Shown here: in pieces, positions 22,620 to 33,658 of the stretch | Numbering within the stretch: position 1 is the stretch's first letter | Layout of the letters: each line of letters opens with the position of its first letter | Source of the DNA: Macrostomum hystrix | Lineage: Eukaryota > Platyhelminthes > Macrostomidae | Assembly: GCA_950097015.1 (NCBI GenBank) | Contig: CATNEN010000024.1 | Location: forward strand, 2,361,501-2,425,500 | Direction: 5' to 3' | Length of the DNA stretch: 64,000 nt | Notes under the pieces: model-generated | What the model was told of the DNA's origin: nothing | What the model saw: only the letters and a program-made list of their open reading frames with translations | Databases searched by the model: none | Position numbers and translations under genes: made by a program

Positions 22620-25139
22620 GATTGTAGCTAATAAAATCCCTATAAACTATGTCTTGGTTTCTATAGCTTGGTTTTTTTATTTTCTTTTTCAGGGGCTGCT
22701 AGCTAGGGGTAGGGGCTAAGGGCTAAAGCCTAAAGTGAGTAGTTTCAGAAAATTGTTTTAAAGAAACTAGGAAACAACTAGATGGATCGAAAAGCTGAAG
22801 CTGAAATATTGTACTTTTCACAGGCTAAGACTAATATTAAATTTAGCCAAATTTTTAACTGTCCTGTAGGCCTGCTTCTGAAGTAATTATAGTTCTGATT
22901 AGCAGCTAAAAAAAACAAGATGAAGTACAGAAACTATGTTATAATTAAAATAGAATTAAGTTAAGTATTACTATTAGACCAAAGCCTTAAAATGTAGACC
23001 AAGCGCAGCTATATATTAAGCAGCTAAATTAAAAATGATACTTCTTTTTCCTTCACTCGAATAAATATTTTTTACAGGAAACGACAACTTTTTAACGCAA
23101 CATTAATTTTTCTAAGGACTGCGACTTGCAACAGTTATTTTTTTCTTTTTATACATATGCATATTTACTTCTTTTGCAAAACAGTATAACTGCATTAGCA
23201 ACCTGCAATGTGAATATTCAAATGTTAATTCAAAATATTCAAATGTGTCAATATGCCACTAACCTTACTTGTAAGGTACGTACAACAGAATATCATAATT
23301 ACAATAATTGTTTTAAAACGAAAGTAAGGGGGTTGAGAAGCACATATGAAGCTCTGTAGGCAATGTTCTACTTCCGTTCGTTATATTATTTTTTAACTAT
23401 GTCTGGCAATATGTCTTGCACTATGTCTATGGCTTGCAATTTATTCGTCAGGTAGGCCTAACCTACACAAAATCTCATACTCACAATTTTGTATATGTCA
23501 AGTGTATAAAACTGTCAAGTTTTGTTGCAGGGACCCCTTCAATAAAGTCCATTCATTTAAATGATTGTGTAATTAAAGTGAATATGATGTCTCACTAATA
23601 AGATGTCTCACTAATCAAACAATAAGTCAGGGCATACCTTAATTTCTAGCCACTCCTTGTCATAAAATATTTAAATGACACCCAAGAAATGAGCGAATTA
23701 CCTCTGTTAGATAGATTGGGGATCATCTAAAAAAGTGGCTAGGCCTAGGAGTGGGACTAGGACTTTAAATGAAAAAATGCCTGCTCAACATTTAATTCAG
23801 CCATCAGGCAGTGCTTATATAAAATGTTCTGTGCTAATATGGCCAACTTTATCTATACAGATCCCATAGTCAGGAAGGTGGCACAGCATGCGCCGGAATA
23901 CATTTTGGAGGGATAATCTGTGCACCGTCTGTGTGCTGTCTATGTGCTGTTTCTGTCCCATAACTTTGATCCTACACAGAAAAGCACCCTATGTTAACCT
24001 GAGACCCTTTGTGTGTGCGGCACTTGTGCACCAATGTGCACCGAGACCCTTTGTGTGTGCAGGAATTTTACCCCTCAGAGGCCATCTTCCTGACTATGGT
24101 CAGATCTGACAGATCTATATCAGTAATGCCCACCATATCCACACTGTAGCTCACTAAAATTAAAAAGTTAAAATAAATTTAAATAACTTTACTTATAAAT
24201 AAACTAATTATTAGATGAATTATTGACTAATTAAATAATGTGAATAGGGTTATAATTTTTTAACTTTTTTTTATTTTATGTATTCCTGAAACTCATTTTT
24301 GGCCATAAACATTTTGGCCCACAACTATTTCCACCTCTTACTGATTTGGCCTAATTGTAAAATGACATCTATATTAGGCTAATATAGTACCAGATGTTAA
24401 CTGAATAAATTTTTTGTAGGCCTAAGAATTTTTTTGTTAATGAAATTATTGCAAAATGCAGGTTTAGATTTTTCAGAAAGCTTGCATGCATAGCTGCTGT
24501 TCACCTAGTGTTTTAAGTATATGTACAGCAGTTAGGACATTATAACTCCTGTCCAACTCACAAAAACCCACTAGAAAGAGTATCAGAAGTATCAAATTAG
24601 AACATATGATATGAACTAGGCCAAAATGGTTATGGCTGAAACAACCAGAATGCACTTGCTCACATGTATAAGATTTCATATATTGGCATAAAGGCACATT
24701 GCCTAAGCCCAAATATATTATTTCTTTAGCATCTGGTCTTGTCATGTAACTCTGTGACTAGTCCTAGGCCATAGCTAGTAGAGGTGACACCAGATGTTAA
24801 TCAGCCACTGCCTGTGTTTAAAACCAGGGGCACCAGACTCAAACCTGCTCTGTGCCTAGTCCAGGCCTGCTACACCACAATGACAGACACTTATCTCTGA
24901 CTTGCTTCTCAGGCTCTGGGCCTTACCCTGAACTCTGATAGGCTAGAGTCTGCTGTTTTCTACAAGTGGGTATTTCTGTGACTCACATCTCAGTGCTTGT
25001 TGAAAAAAAATTAAGTAACAACATGCATATACAAAAGAAGTATATAGCAAAAACTTTTTCCACCCAGAACTTTCCACCCCATTCTCTGCTCATTTCTGTA
25101 CATGCATAGAGAACAGATACAATTAAATTCCCCAAGGTC
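22620..25139. other. Intergenic, SCAMP 5' side
   Basis: AT-rich DNA upstream of SCAMP and therefore likely to hold its promoter. Short open frames (for example 23126-23359 and 23888-24109) have no recognisable features and I do not support them as genes. Confidence 0.5.
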
Positions 25140-25495
25140 AAAAAAGAAAGAGGCAGAGTGACTTATTATTGAAAAGAGGTGGAATGACTTGTTATTGAAA
25201 AGAAAGAGGTGGAATGACTTGTTATTGAAGAGAGGTGGAATGACTTGTTATTGAAAAGAAAGAAGTGGAATGACTTGTTATTGAAAAGAAAGAGGTGGAA
25301 TGACTTGTTATTGAAGAGAGGTGGAATGACTTGTTATTGAAAAGAAAGAAGTGGAATGACTTGTTATTGAAAAGAAAGAAGTGGAATGACTTGTTATTGA
25401 AGAGAGGTGGAATAACTTGTTATTGAAAAGAAAGGGGTGGAATTACTTGTTATTGAAAAAAGATACAGAAAGTGGTGGAGTGACTTGTTATTAAT
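25140..25495. repeat. Minisatellite, about 30-bp unit, 12-14 copies
   Basis: Units carry GGTGGAATGACTTGTTATTG followed by AAAAGAAAGA or AAGA, so period varies (24-30 bp). No host gene is recognised around it. Confidence 0.9.
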
Positions 25496-26498
25496 AAGTT
25501 AGAATTCGTTAAACTTGTAGACGCACCACACGGTACCAGTTTTACCTAGATTTACAATTTGCCATGATTTAATTTTCATAAAAATGTCTAAAACCACAGC
25601 AATTGATATGGATCTCAACACAGCCTACTTGTGTGTTTGCGTTTTTCGGCAAAGAGAGGTTGAGATAGTCCCTAACAGCATTGCTAATCAAATAAAATTT
25701 CACATTCACATAGTTTCACATTCTTAGCATTAATACAATGTTTCTAAGACATATATGGTGGATCTTCAACAAGTGGCGCCAGCTGACTCAGAACTCCCTG
25801 ATGCAAATGTCTCCCGTTTCTCTGATCAAGCATCAATATTGAGCTAAGCTAAACCACAGAACCCTCACCTAGTCTGTCAACCAATCAGTAACCACTCTGA
25901 CACTGTCAGCACCATCAACAGGGTGGCCTCCAGCTGGTTATGGAGATTATGCCGGCAAATTTGGATGACGTGCTGATAAAGTTGGAAAGCCTTGCAAGTC
26001 TGTATACTGCGGCGTAGTGCAAATTCGTGTATACGGTGTATGAAATAACTAGCTCCTACGAAAAAAACTGACCTTCATTCAGAACCATTGAATATCTCGA
26101 TGGTCTGAAAGGCTGGTATCTTGATTATTGTTTCAGAAGATGGGCTACAAAAAGTTGGTCCTTGTTCTTGAGTATTGTGTGCTTGCATTGCTCAGTTCGG
26201 GCGCAGCACAAATAGTTGTCGGGGGGATTTCCACAGCCCAGCGAGTATATTCTACTGTAAATCTTGGCCCTCTTATGCCGAAAATTCGGCCTGCGTTTTG
26301 CCACTCATGCACTACGCTGTCGATATGCTACTATTAGGCCAGAGATGATACCCTGCAAAACTTTAGATTTTTTATTTATCTAAAAAAGTGTGTTAAAATT
26401 TCATAAGTAATCCACTTCATATTACAATTAACACACTACAATATATATATATATGTTTTAAGATCGCATAGCGTGTTTTAAGATATGTAATTTCCAGG
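25496..26498. other. Intergenic, no supported gene
   Basis: A 69-codon frame (26128-26337) follows an acceptor-like TTTCAG but resembles nothing I know. An AT dinucleotide run lies at about 26440-26455. Confidence 0.45.
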
Positions 26499-26638
26499 CA
26501 ACAGAGCCCATTGTGATGGGATGCATCTGTGCAATAGTTTTTCGCTCGTCGTTATCGACCTACATCAGGAGACTTTTACAGTCCTCGATCCACTGAGAGC
26601 CAGCGAGAGAGGCGTCGCAACGTACTGCAAGCGTGTGA
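26499..26638 (+). pseudogene. Possible Ulp1-like (C48) peptidase fragment
   Basis: A frame after an acceptor-like TTTCCAG reads NRAHCDGMHLCN then SFSLVVIDLHQETFTVLDPL and ends at a donor-like GAA|GTAAGG. The segment LVVIDL...VLDPL resembles the strand around the catalytic His/Asp of Ulp1/SENP-type cysteine proteases, which are often carried by DNA transposons. Only about 45 residues are visible, without the catalytic Gln or Cys regions. It may be one exon of a gene whose neighbours I cannot see, a transposon remnant, or chance. Confidence 0.25.
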
Positions 26639-26639
26639 A

Positions 26640-27232
26640 GTAAGGGACCAAATTTTTGGTCACTGTCTTTTCCATTAATTATTTGTCCCTCAACTCATCA
26701 GCAACCTGATTCGCCTGCTTGACTGGCCGACACTAAGGCCGAAACTTTTCGAAAGTCACTAAAGCTGTGGCTTTTTTGCTGTGTATTCGCTATGTGCATT
26801 GCGCAGCGTAATGCAATCGCAATTCTATCAAGAAGTTTATTTTTTTCTTCAGTGCCCGATTAATTAAATCGTAATCGGACAGTGCATTGTAGCAACATTA
26901 GAATTTTGCTTCTAACTTTTTTGCTGTCACTTAGTCACCCTGGTGCATGTGGAGCACTTGCTATGCGTGATGAAGCCACTTATCATTGCAATGTCATTCT
27001 AGTTATGTCTTGTTTTACTGGGCTTGTTTATTCGCACTATAACATTATTTTATTTTTAGGCTCTCAAAAACAGTTTCTTTCTATACTATTTTTCATCACT
27101 CCGTTGTCACTAAAGTTAAGATGAAAATAGTGATTTGATGTTTTTATTAACTAGCCATTAGCCTTAGAAGCTGTTGATCACTGCTTACTAAATTTGTGTT
27201 AAATTGGTTTGATCGTTTAACTATTAGTTTCA
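26640..27232 (+). other. CIAO2B upstream region
   Basis: AT-rich DNA ending in the strong acceptor-like TTAGTTTCAG at 27233, 13 nt before the CIAO2B start codon. No other gene is supported; a frame at 26882-27124 has nothing recognisable. Confidence 0.5.
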
Positions 27233-27246
27233 GCACAAACTTACAA

Positions 27247-28259
27247 ATGGACAATGCTAATCCGGTTGTGTATGCCAAGTCTGGCGATAGGCCACTCACC
27301 CCTGGCATGCTAGATGAAAATCTGCCTGATCAGTTTGACGCCCGTGAAATCTTCGATCTAATTCGCGTCATCAATGATCCGGAGCACCCGCTCACACTCG
27401 AGGAGCTCGGCGTAGTTAGCGAGGCTGCTGTACAAGTCGAAGATAGTGGCAATAGAATCGGGATTGAGTTTACGCCAACTATTCCGCACTGCAGTCAGGC
27501 AACTCTTATTGGACTCTGCATTCGAGTCAAGCTGATCAGATCTGTGCCTTCTCGCTTTAAGGTTGTAAAATATGTGCACTTGTTCATGGATTGTACTATT
27601 ATTGCTGCTGGGATACTATAGCATGTGGACTTGGCACTCAAAATGACTTGTACAGTGAAGGACTGTGGGTAATGGCTGGTGCACTGAATGAATGTGGGTA
27701 ATGGCTGGTGCACTGAATGACTGTGGGTAATGGCTGGTGCACTGAATGAATGTTGGTAATAGCGGGTGCACTGAATGACTGGGTAATGGCGGGTGCACTG
27801 AATGACTGTGGGTAATGGCTGGTGCACTGAATGAATGTGGGTAATGGCTGGTGCACTGAATGACTGTGGGTAATGGCTGGTGCACTGAATGACTGTGGGT
27901 AATGGCTGGTGCACTGAATGAATGTTGGTAATAGCGGGTGCACTGAAGGATTGTGATTACCATTAGACTCTTTTGCACTGAAGACTGAAGGGTAATGAAT
28001 TATGCATTAAGTATCCAGTAAGCATTGTCGATGAATGGAAACGCGTTCAAAATAAGTTGACTAATTAACTAAAAAGCTAAAATTCTTTTTACTTTTGCAC
28101 ATCGAACAGGTGGACGTCCGCATCGCGCCGGGTACGCACAACTCGGAGGAGGCCATCAACAAGCAACTGGCTGACAAGGAGCGAGTCGCGGCCGCCCTCG
28201 AGAACACTCACCTGTTGACCGTGGTCAACCAGTGTCTGGGTGACATGCGGGAGCACTAA
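27247..28259 (+). CDS. CIAO2B: CIAO2B (MIP18/FAM96B), cytosolic iron-sulfur assembly factor
   Basis: Two exons: 27247-27561 and 28110-28259, phase 0, giving 154 aa (human protein 163 aa). The donor is GTTGTA (weak) and the acceptor gaacag. Nearly every family landmark is present: NANPVVY near the start, [37 protein letters not shown] with the reactive Cys at residue 82, RSVPSRFK, and at the end [20 protein letters not shown]. In animals CIAO2B works with CIAO1 and MMS19 to deliver Fe-S clusters to cytosolic and nuclear apoproteins. The start was chosen because it gives the conserved N-terminus; an upstream in-frame extension is not conserved. The intron contains a minisatellite. The next gene (29140, same strand) lies about 0.9 kb downstream. 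Confidence 0.96.
27652..27955. repeat. Minisatellite, 29-bp unit, about 10 copies, in CIAO2B intron
   Basis: Units contain GTGGGTAATGGCTGGTGCAC followed by TGAATGACT or TGAATGAAT. The array occupies over half of the 548-bp intron and starts about 90 bp after the donor. It does not carry the shared core. Confidence 0.93.
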
Positions 28260-28635
28260 TGATGCATTGGGGCCATTTACATTCTCCTTTTTTATGCCAG
28301 TGTGAAATTTGTGAGAACAGCCTAATGATTTTCATCATTTATTAAGATCGTGATGAGTCGATCACTCACTTTGATAAGTTGATAATTCACCCAATATGGT
28401 CTTGTATAAATTTTGCATTTTTCATAGTACCATGAAAAACCAAAAATATTTTTTTCCTGCTTTTATATAAGTAAATTGCGATTATGAGTGAAATATATCA
28501 AATACAAGATGTGATTTGACATTAAAACTTTGCAAATTTCTGAAACAAATTTATGCGAGTTTTTCTCTTCGCGAAATTATATTGTCTATATTTTGTCGCA
28601 TTATGTATTGGATTAATGTCTAAGACATCTACAAG
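28260..28635 (+). other. CIAO2B downstream region / 3' UTR
   Basis: AT-rich sequence, likely 3' UTR. No further gene is seen. Confidence 0.5.
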
Positions 28636-28775
28636 CCTTTGGGGTAAGTTCAATTTGGCTCTCGCATTGCAATCCCTGAGCTCGAATCCGCCGCGAGGTC
28701 ACATTTGGGGCACAGCTGCAGAGGGAAGGCTTGGAGCCTTGTCGTGCAATTTACGCCCATTATGTATATAAGGCA
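28636..28775 (+). mobile_element. SINE family A, truncated copy
   Basis: Lacks most of the tRNA-like head. It keeps GGCTCTCGCA, CCCTGAGCTCGAATCC (B-box region), TTTGGGGCACAGCTGC and TGCAATTTACGCCC, in the same order as the copy at 2741-3118. Confidence 0.7.
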
Positions 28776-28799
28776 CAGAATATTCTGTGAAATAAAGTG

Positions 28800-29060
28800 T
28801 TCTAACCTAGTTATTAAAATTTCGAACTAACAACTTAAGGTTTGGGGTTTCGATTCCTGACTCCACTGGAACACTTTGTGTACTTTTGTAAGACACTAAA
28901 GTCTACGCTCGTACATTGCTTCATTTCAAATAGTTGTTAAATGGGTACCAGCATCAGCTGGGGTAATTGGGGGGGGGGTAGAGGCGCCCCTGGTCCATGG
29001 ACTGAACAGCCTTACGCGGCTGTAGTTATTTATTATGATTATACGAGTATTATTCATCTT
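28800..29060 (+). mobile_element. SINE family B copy (degenerate head)
   Basis: Shares with 55300-55620 a B-box-like GGTTTCGATTCC, CTGACTCCACTGGAACA, GCATCAGCTGGGGTAATT, GTCCATGGACTGAA and a tail with ATTATGATTAT. A run of about ten G lies at 28969-28978. Confidence 0.7.
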
Positions 29061-29139
29061 CCGCAGAAGCATACAAAATGCTGTGCATTCTCTTGTTTCA
29101 GTCAGCTGCGAGTCCCTAAGTTAAAGTTAAAACGCGAAA

Positions 29140-30160
29140 ATGCACGTCGAAGACATGACTAGACTAGCTGGGCTAGACTCGCTACTACTGCCAGTAGTAG
29201 GGTCTGGCTACTGCCTGATTAGCGAGCTGTGCGGCAGTGGCACCGATTCGACTCTCTGGCTTTGGCTGTCCGACGGTGAGGCCGTCCTCAGTGCGCGAAT
29301 CGGTCGCGAGGAGGCGGCAAATCTGCGGCGCAAGCTGGGCCTTCTGGACGACCAGAGCGTCTTCCATCTTATTAGGTAAAGTGCAAGGAGCTCGTACCTG
29401 TAAAAAATCCGCAGCGAGACTTTCTCATCATTATATAAGGGGGCGAGTGTAGAGCGGTTAATGCGTTTGCCTCTCGCGCAAAGGTCCCTGAGCTCGATTC
29501 CGCGGCGACGCTACGTTTATTTGGGGCGCAGCCGCTAAGAGAAGGCTTAGGGTCTTTTTCGATGAGAAAGTCAGGGCAGATGTGCAAACCTGTGTGAGTG
29601 TGTGCCTGCATACAATATATGTGTGCGTGTGTGCTCAGGAGTCAACGGAATTGACAGAATCGCCACAAAATGATAAGCAATTATTATTCTCGTCAATATC
29701 CCTAAATATGATATTCCAAAAATCGGTGTACCTCAAAACCTGTAGCAGTCGTGTGCTTGTGGGGTGCAAATTTGAGTCTAGAAAAAGCCTAAAGTGAGCT
29801 CAACATAAGAATGTAGTCTACTCGTAGAATCTCGAATAGCAAGAGATGGGAGAAAAATCCCCTCTAAAAAATCTCCACAGGTCCGCTCTGGAGCGTGACA
29901 GGCCGCGACCTTCGCCATCTCGGCCAGCCTCTCCGGTTTCAATTCGTCTGACAGTAGCCAATGGTAAAGGGGCCTGCAGAATTCAGCTGCTACCGGCCGC
30001 AGATCCCGGCCCGGCTCGGTGTCGCCTACTGGCCCTGCTAACAAGTCGCTCAATGTCCGCTGGAGCTGAGCTGGCGGCTCTGAGGCAGGAGCAGCATTTG
30101 GCTATTGACAATAACAATGATGAGCGCGTGCCAAATCTGAATTACAGCCAACAGATTTAA
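29140..30160 (+). CDS. Small two-exon protein, possible PAXX/XRCC4-superfamily member
   Basis: Exons 29140-29375 and 29881-30160 join in phase 2 across AG|GTAAAG and ccacag, giving 171 aa. Residues 1-90 look like a compact beta-rich head (GYCLISELCGS, TLWLWLSDGEAVLSARIG) followed by a helix (EEAANLRRKLGLL, then a short FHLI-RSAL helix). After a Pro/Ser linker come VSIRLTVANGKGACRIQLLP and an Ala/Leu helix, then an acidic tail ending NYSQQI. The order (head, LxxLRxKxGL helix, Phe-containing helix, two strands, helix, charged tail) and the size resemble PAXX, the small XRCC4-like factor of non-homologous end joining. This is a fold-level impression, not a motif match. The upstream acceptor-like CTTGTTTCAG (29101) lies 38 nt before the ATG. 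A SINE sits in the intron. Confidence 0.5.
29439..29689 (+). mobile_element. SINE family A copy in intron of the 29140 gene
   Basis: The tRNA-like head has TAGAGCGGTTAATGCG and GAGCTCGATTCC. It continues with TTTGGGGCGCAGCCGC, GATGAGAAAGTCAGGGCAG, a GTGTG-rich segment and GCTCAGGAGTCAACGG, and ends near TTATTATT. It is collinear with the minus-strand copy at 2741-3118. No clear target-site duplication was found. Confidence 0.8.
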
Positions 30161-32076
30161 GACTCATTTGTTGATTAAATTCAATCGATAAGTCGATGCA
30201 ATCGAAGCAAAATTACAGTCTCGCCTAAAACTGTGCCGCTATTAATTTGTTTTTTTTAAAGTAATTTTCGTACGACATTATTGGGCTGTTTTTTATTTGT
30301 TGGAAAGGCAATTCTTGCTAAAAATGTACTATATAAGTGCATTCTTGTATTGTAATAGCCAGTGTAGGTTCTTGCATTTTTGGATGCTTCCTCCGTCGTC
30401 TCCCTCCATTTTAGATTCTTTCTCTATTCTATTTTTGTGCGAGTTCCGCACCCTGTTGTCAGGTTAGTTAAATGACCACTACTCATAGGTAAGTAAAAGG
30501 CATTTGAAACAGTTTTGCTCCCTTTTCAATACATTTTTTTCTTTTCTAACTACCATAAGCTTTTACTGACTATTGCCAATTGTTTACAATTTAAGTTTTG
30601 TGTTGTGTCGCATAGTTTTTGTTTACAGTTTTTAGCTTTGAGCTTCCAAGCATAATTTTCCCGCCTATGGAAAGATTACTCACATGGTCAAACAATTCGC
30701 AACGGTTCCTGTTACATGAGCCCCTATGCCATTGTCTACAATACAAACAATACCCTTTCATCCTATAAAAGCGAGTTACGGTTTGAACGGCTTTTTAAAT
30801 TCATTATTTGTTCGTTTTTGGTTTTTTCATATTTTAACCTTTTACCTGGTAAAATTACCTGGTAATTTTGGCAAATTTTGTTAAGTAGAAATCTAAAATT
30901 TTATAAAATAATGGGGTTATAAACTGGGATATTTGGGGCAATGAATCGACAAAAACAGAGTAGGACAAAGATCAAAGATAATAATATTATATACACTAGT
31001 AGCGACATTAAATACGGGACAGACAGGAAAAAGCTCTGTGTAAAAGTAAGAATATGAACATAAGTAAAGGATTTTCGGCAAAAGTGCTATTCAACGTTGG
31101 ATATTTAATATTGTATGTTTTTATAATTGTTTTACGAAGTAACAGAGAGTAATTTTATCAAGCAAAGACATTTCCGGGTATTATGCAGACGAGGTTAAGT
31201 AGTGTATCGGTAAATGGAAGTCGAAAGCAACGGTCCGCTTAAGGTAAGGTAGTGTTCGTTTGTGATAGTGAGTCAGTTAACTAGTGAGTAGTGATAGTAA
31301 GTAACTAGTAAATAGTAATTAAATGATGGGTAATCTAGTAAGTGAGTCAGTTACATATACAAATGGCGATTTTTTAGAATTTTCTACCGCCAGTAAGGCG
31401 TCTTGAGTTAGCGTGCATTTCAGTCATAACTACGTCAAGAGGTGGCTATAACTGATTTGAGTCTGGTTCATCCTATTAAAGAAATTCATCCTATTTTAGT
31501 TAGCTTGAGAATTCTGCAGCTTCGATACTCTTTGCTACTGAGTCATAATGTTTGATCGTCGTATTTACTTGGTATGAATTCGCTTTTTTGTTTTAGCCTA
31601 GCTCGTACGCTCATTCAAAGTAATAATTGAGAAAAGAAAACTTTTTTAATAAGAACGATATATCTTGACCGGTATTGTTTAAACAAATGTGTTTCATGAA
31701 TGATACAGTTCAAAGCTTCTCCATCCTCTGCATGCTTAAAAACTTTTTGCTTGTTTTTAATTTTAGTACAATACATAAATCTAAAGTTAAAATCACTTAG
31801 TCGTTCACAAGAAATCTGTATCTTTTCATTAAGTCAAGATAAAAGAATCGTACATGATGTACAAGCAAAAAAATCCGGTTAGTAGACCGTAGGTTACGGA
31901 AAATTCAAATTGTCTACATGTACAATTTGTACATAGGGTGCCCTCCTTTAAATCTTAAATGTCGACCACAGATTTTTTGTTTTAATTCTGGTTCGTCTTT
32001 CGGACTAATATAAGTCTGCTTGCACTAAGCCTTTACATGAAAGAGTCAAAACTAGGCTAATGCCTAGGCCTATGAG
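30161..32076. other. Intergenic, no supported gene
   Basis: AT-rich. TATAAAAG at 30764-30771 and a few short frames (such as 31700-31882) lack support. Tandem GTGAGTAGTGATAG-like microrepeats lie at about 31265-31350. Confidence 0.5.
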
Positions 32077-32731
32077 TAGGGTAATGTATCATCAACCAAA
32101 CAAGAATGTGTATTTTTTAACTTCAAACCTAAGCTACAGATTTTCTATTTAAGATATGATGATAAATGAAAAGACAAGTTATAGAAAACAGTTACATCTT
32201 TCTAAAAAGTATCTGCTTTTGCTATTTTGTCAAATAGAAAAAAGTTATTCCTGCTTTTTATCTAAAACCGAACAATGATTTTAATGTATCTTCAAACCAA
32301 ACAGAGAATTTGATGTTTGGTTGTACAATTTGAGTGAGTGGTTTAATCTTATTTTAAGGAGTGAACTGTCATGAATTATGTAATTTGAAAGCATTTTTCA
32401 AGCTCTATAAATAACTACATTTATGGTCATTTAATTGGCAAGCAACCACATACAATCTTTGTTTAAAGTACATACTGAAAAAATGTTGTTAAAAAGTATG
32501 CTTTTGCAATAAAAATTTCTACTGAAACATCAATATCTTTCTTTTCTCTTAATGCTTCATTGCACATCATGCCTCAGCTTGTAGATAATTTCTTCAACTT
32601 TCAAATTAGTTGTTCTGTGAAACACAATAACTTGTTTCTATCTTGCACAACTTACCACAAGACCAAGGAAGGAGTCAAAATTCTTGTTCGGTTTTGAAGA
32701 TACACTGTTCGGTTGATGATACATTACCCTA
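32077..32731. mobile_element. 651-bp inverted-repeat element, candidate MITE
   Basis: The ends 32079-32098 and 32710-32729 are perfect inverted repeats over 19 bp (left GGGTAATGTATCATCAACC), and both are flanked by TA (32077-32078, 32730-32731). Internal relatives of the end sequence (TGTATCTTCAAACC at about 32287, and its complement at about 32690) suggest subterminal repeats. The interior has no coding capacity. TA flanks suggest a Tc1/mariner- or PIF-type origin, but this is one copy and TA occurs often by chance. Confidence 0.55.
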
Positions 32732-32949
32732 TGACTAAGAATGAATTTTTTCTTGTAATGTAAAAAATAAAAAACAACCTTCTGACTGCAGCAATTGACT
32801 TTTATACCTAAGCACTATGTCTATAGCTTAGGCCTAATAGTTTTTGTTCAATTAGAACAAAAAATATTAATTTTGATATTAAAAAGAAAACATTTTGTGC
32901 CTAGCCTAGTCTAGTGACTCTAGTAGGCCTAGTACAGGCTTATCTTAAG

Positions 32950-33582
32950 TGATGTAGACCGAATCTTTTTAAGTTGAAAAACCGCGATTTTGTTTTAATT
33001 CGTGTAAAATACGTAAGTTTGTTTTAATCTGAAAATAATTTGTTTAAATGTACCGTAATTATTTTGTTTAAAACGATAAAATTTTGGTATAAATACAGGA
33101 GCAAAAGTGAGAAAGAAATTAACCTTGTTCAACACAGTTGACAACAAAGTTCGTATAACATACTCAGAATCGTGTTCTTTCATTCTTTTAAAACATACGG
33201 AGACAAATACCAAGAAAGATTCAAGAGAAAGAAAGAAATAGAAAGTATTGCTGTACACTTGAGATCATTGGTAACGCTCTTCGGAAAGCCTATACTCAGA
33301 AATACATCCATGCGATAATTAATCGGCCAGAATAACTAAATACGCTACCTTAGACTAACTAAAGACGATATTCAGAATAACTAAATACGCTACCAAGAAA
33401 TTCTTTTGGACATATAGAATACATTCTCAGAAATTAATTCTAAGAAACATTACCAGTAAAGAATACAACAACATTGTGAGAGTTAGAATAATAATTAGCC
33501 CTACAACAACTTTGGTAACAGCGGTGAAATTGGCATTATTGGAAATAGAGTTTAGTAAGAACATAGAAAGAGGCCTGCAACA
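32950..33582 (+). repeat. 5' LTR (633 bp)
   Basis: Begins TGATGTAGACC and ends GGCCTGCAACA. TATAAATA at 33089-33096 is a plausible core promoter. It differs from the 3' LTR at one site that I can see (about 33013, G against A). Confidence 0.96.
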
Positions 33583-33586
33583 ACTT

Positions 33587-33598
33587 TGGTGGCAGCGG
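33587..33598 (+). promoter_or_regulatory. Primer-binding site, tRNA-Leu type
   Basis: TGGTGGCAGCGG is complementary to the 3' end CCGCTGCCACCA, which I recognise as that of animal tRNA-Leu(AAG/CAG). It lies 4 nt after the LTR, the usual place for the reverse-transcription primer. Confidence 0.8.
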
Positions 33599-33658
33599 AA
33601 AGGATCTCAAGAGCAGCACGAAATACTAAAAGAGCATATTTTAAAATAATACATAGAC

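Noticed and set aside
23126-24745. Short frames of 60-90 codons upstream of SCAMP
   Set aside because: AT-rich, no domains, no splice or start context.
32995-33258. 87-codon minus-strand frame, repeated at 42428-42691
   Set aside because: Lies wholly inside both LTRs; there is no reason to consider it a gene.
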